A DNA stretch of 12,764 nucleotides. Source: an uncultured Clostridia bacterium (GTDB lineage: Bacteria > Bacillota > Clostridia > TANB77 > CAG-508). Where the stretch lies: contig CANRLE010000024.1 in assembly GCA_947631385.1 (NCBI GenBank), positions 1 through 12,764 of the forward strand. Reading direction: 5' to 3'. The position numbers and the translations under genes were made by a program. Position 1 is the stretch's first letter. Each line of letters starts with the position of its first letter. Shown piece by piece: positions 12,624-12,764 of the stretch. Under the pieces are notes generated by a model. The model saw only the letters and a list, made by a program, of their open reading frames with translations, was not told the origin of the DNA and did no database searches.

Positions 12624-12764
12624 TTATTGTTCAAATTCTTCTTTCATTTTATCAACTGCTTTGTTTTCTACAAATTTTTCTGCTTGAATAATAGTATATT
12701 CAAATAATAATGCATCACTACTTCCATGTGCTTTAACTACTGGTTTTTTTACTCCTAAAAATAA
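12624..12764 (-). CDS. plsX: Phosphate acyltransferase PlsX, C-terminal part (cut by window edge)
   Basis: Only the last 46 codons are inside the window; the 5' part lies beyond 12764. The protein fragment begins LFLGVKKPVVKAHGSSDALL and ends KMKEEFEQ. The G-x-x-x-P-V-V-K-A-H-G-S-S-D-A block is a hallmark of PlsX C-termini. PlsX turns acyl-ACP and phosphate into acyl-phosphate, the substrate of PlsY, at the start of membrane phospholipid synthesis. Its neighbour acpP supplies the ACP partner, and this gene order is common in Firmicutes. The fragment has no frameshift, and the stop is followed by the acpP promoter, not a terminator, so some plsX transcripts probably continue into acpP. Assignment rests on this short but characteristic end. 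Confidence 0.88.
   Translation of the reverse strand, partial: LFLGVKKPVVKAHGSSDALLFEYTIIQAEKFVENKAVDKMKEEFEQ

Overview
The window is very AT-rich, uses the standard genetic code with strong AGGAGG-type ribosome sites and sigma-A-like promoters, and carries spo0A. This points to an endospore-forming or formerly sporulating low-GC Firmicute of the class Clostridia. Gut-type clostridia often carry similar thioester/DUF11 surface proteins, but I cannot place it more closely from sequence alone.

Left part (1-5290, all minus strand): a tRNA-Tyr(GTA) gene with encoded CCA and its own consensus promoter. It follows a strong terminator that closes spo0A, the master regulator of sporulation. Upstream of spo0A lies a tightly packed four-gene cluster. 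In transcription order it encodes a PLP-dependent methionine gamma-lyase-family ('aluminium resistance') protein, an unrecognised membrane-anchored charge-block protein, a BaiN/HI0933-type flavoprotein and a YigZ/IMPACT-family protein. Spacings of 37 bp, a 4-bp overlap and 3 bp suggest one transcript. No terminator is evident before spo0A, but spo0A has its own promoter.

Centre (5290-10704, minus): one 1804-residue secreted surface protein. It has a signal peptide, a Cys-Gln thioester (TQXA) domain, a second beta-type region and six DUF11-like repeats with acidic linkers. It ends in a C-terminal transmembrane helix with no LPXTG motif. Each repeat keeps one Lys and one Asn at fixed positions, which fits self-formed isopeptide cross-links. 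Repeats 3 and 4 look like a recent duplication.

Right part (10705-12764): a 319-bp divergent intergenic region holds promoters and three related TTACG-type sites. It is followed by a DacF-type D-Ala-D-Ala carboxypeptidase (plus strand), a bidirectional terminator, acpP (minus) and the C-terminus of plsX (minus, cut by the window edge). PlsX and ACP act together in making acyl-phosphate for phospholipid synthesis. DacF trims peptidoglycan, and the adhesin would be exposed outside that wall.

The two least explained items are the charge-block membrane protein at 3128-3886 and the non-sortase thioester adhesin with its possible shared operator region.
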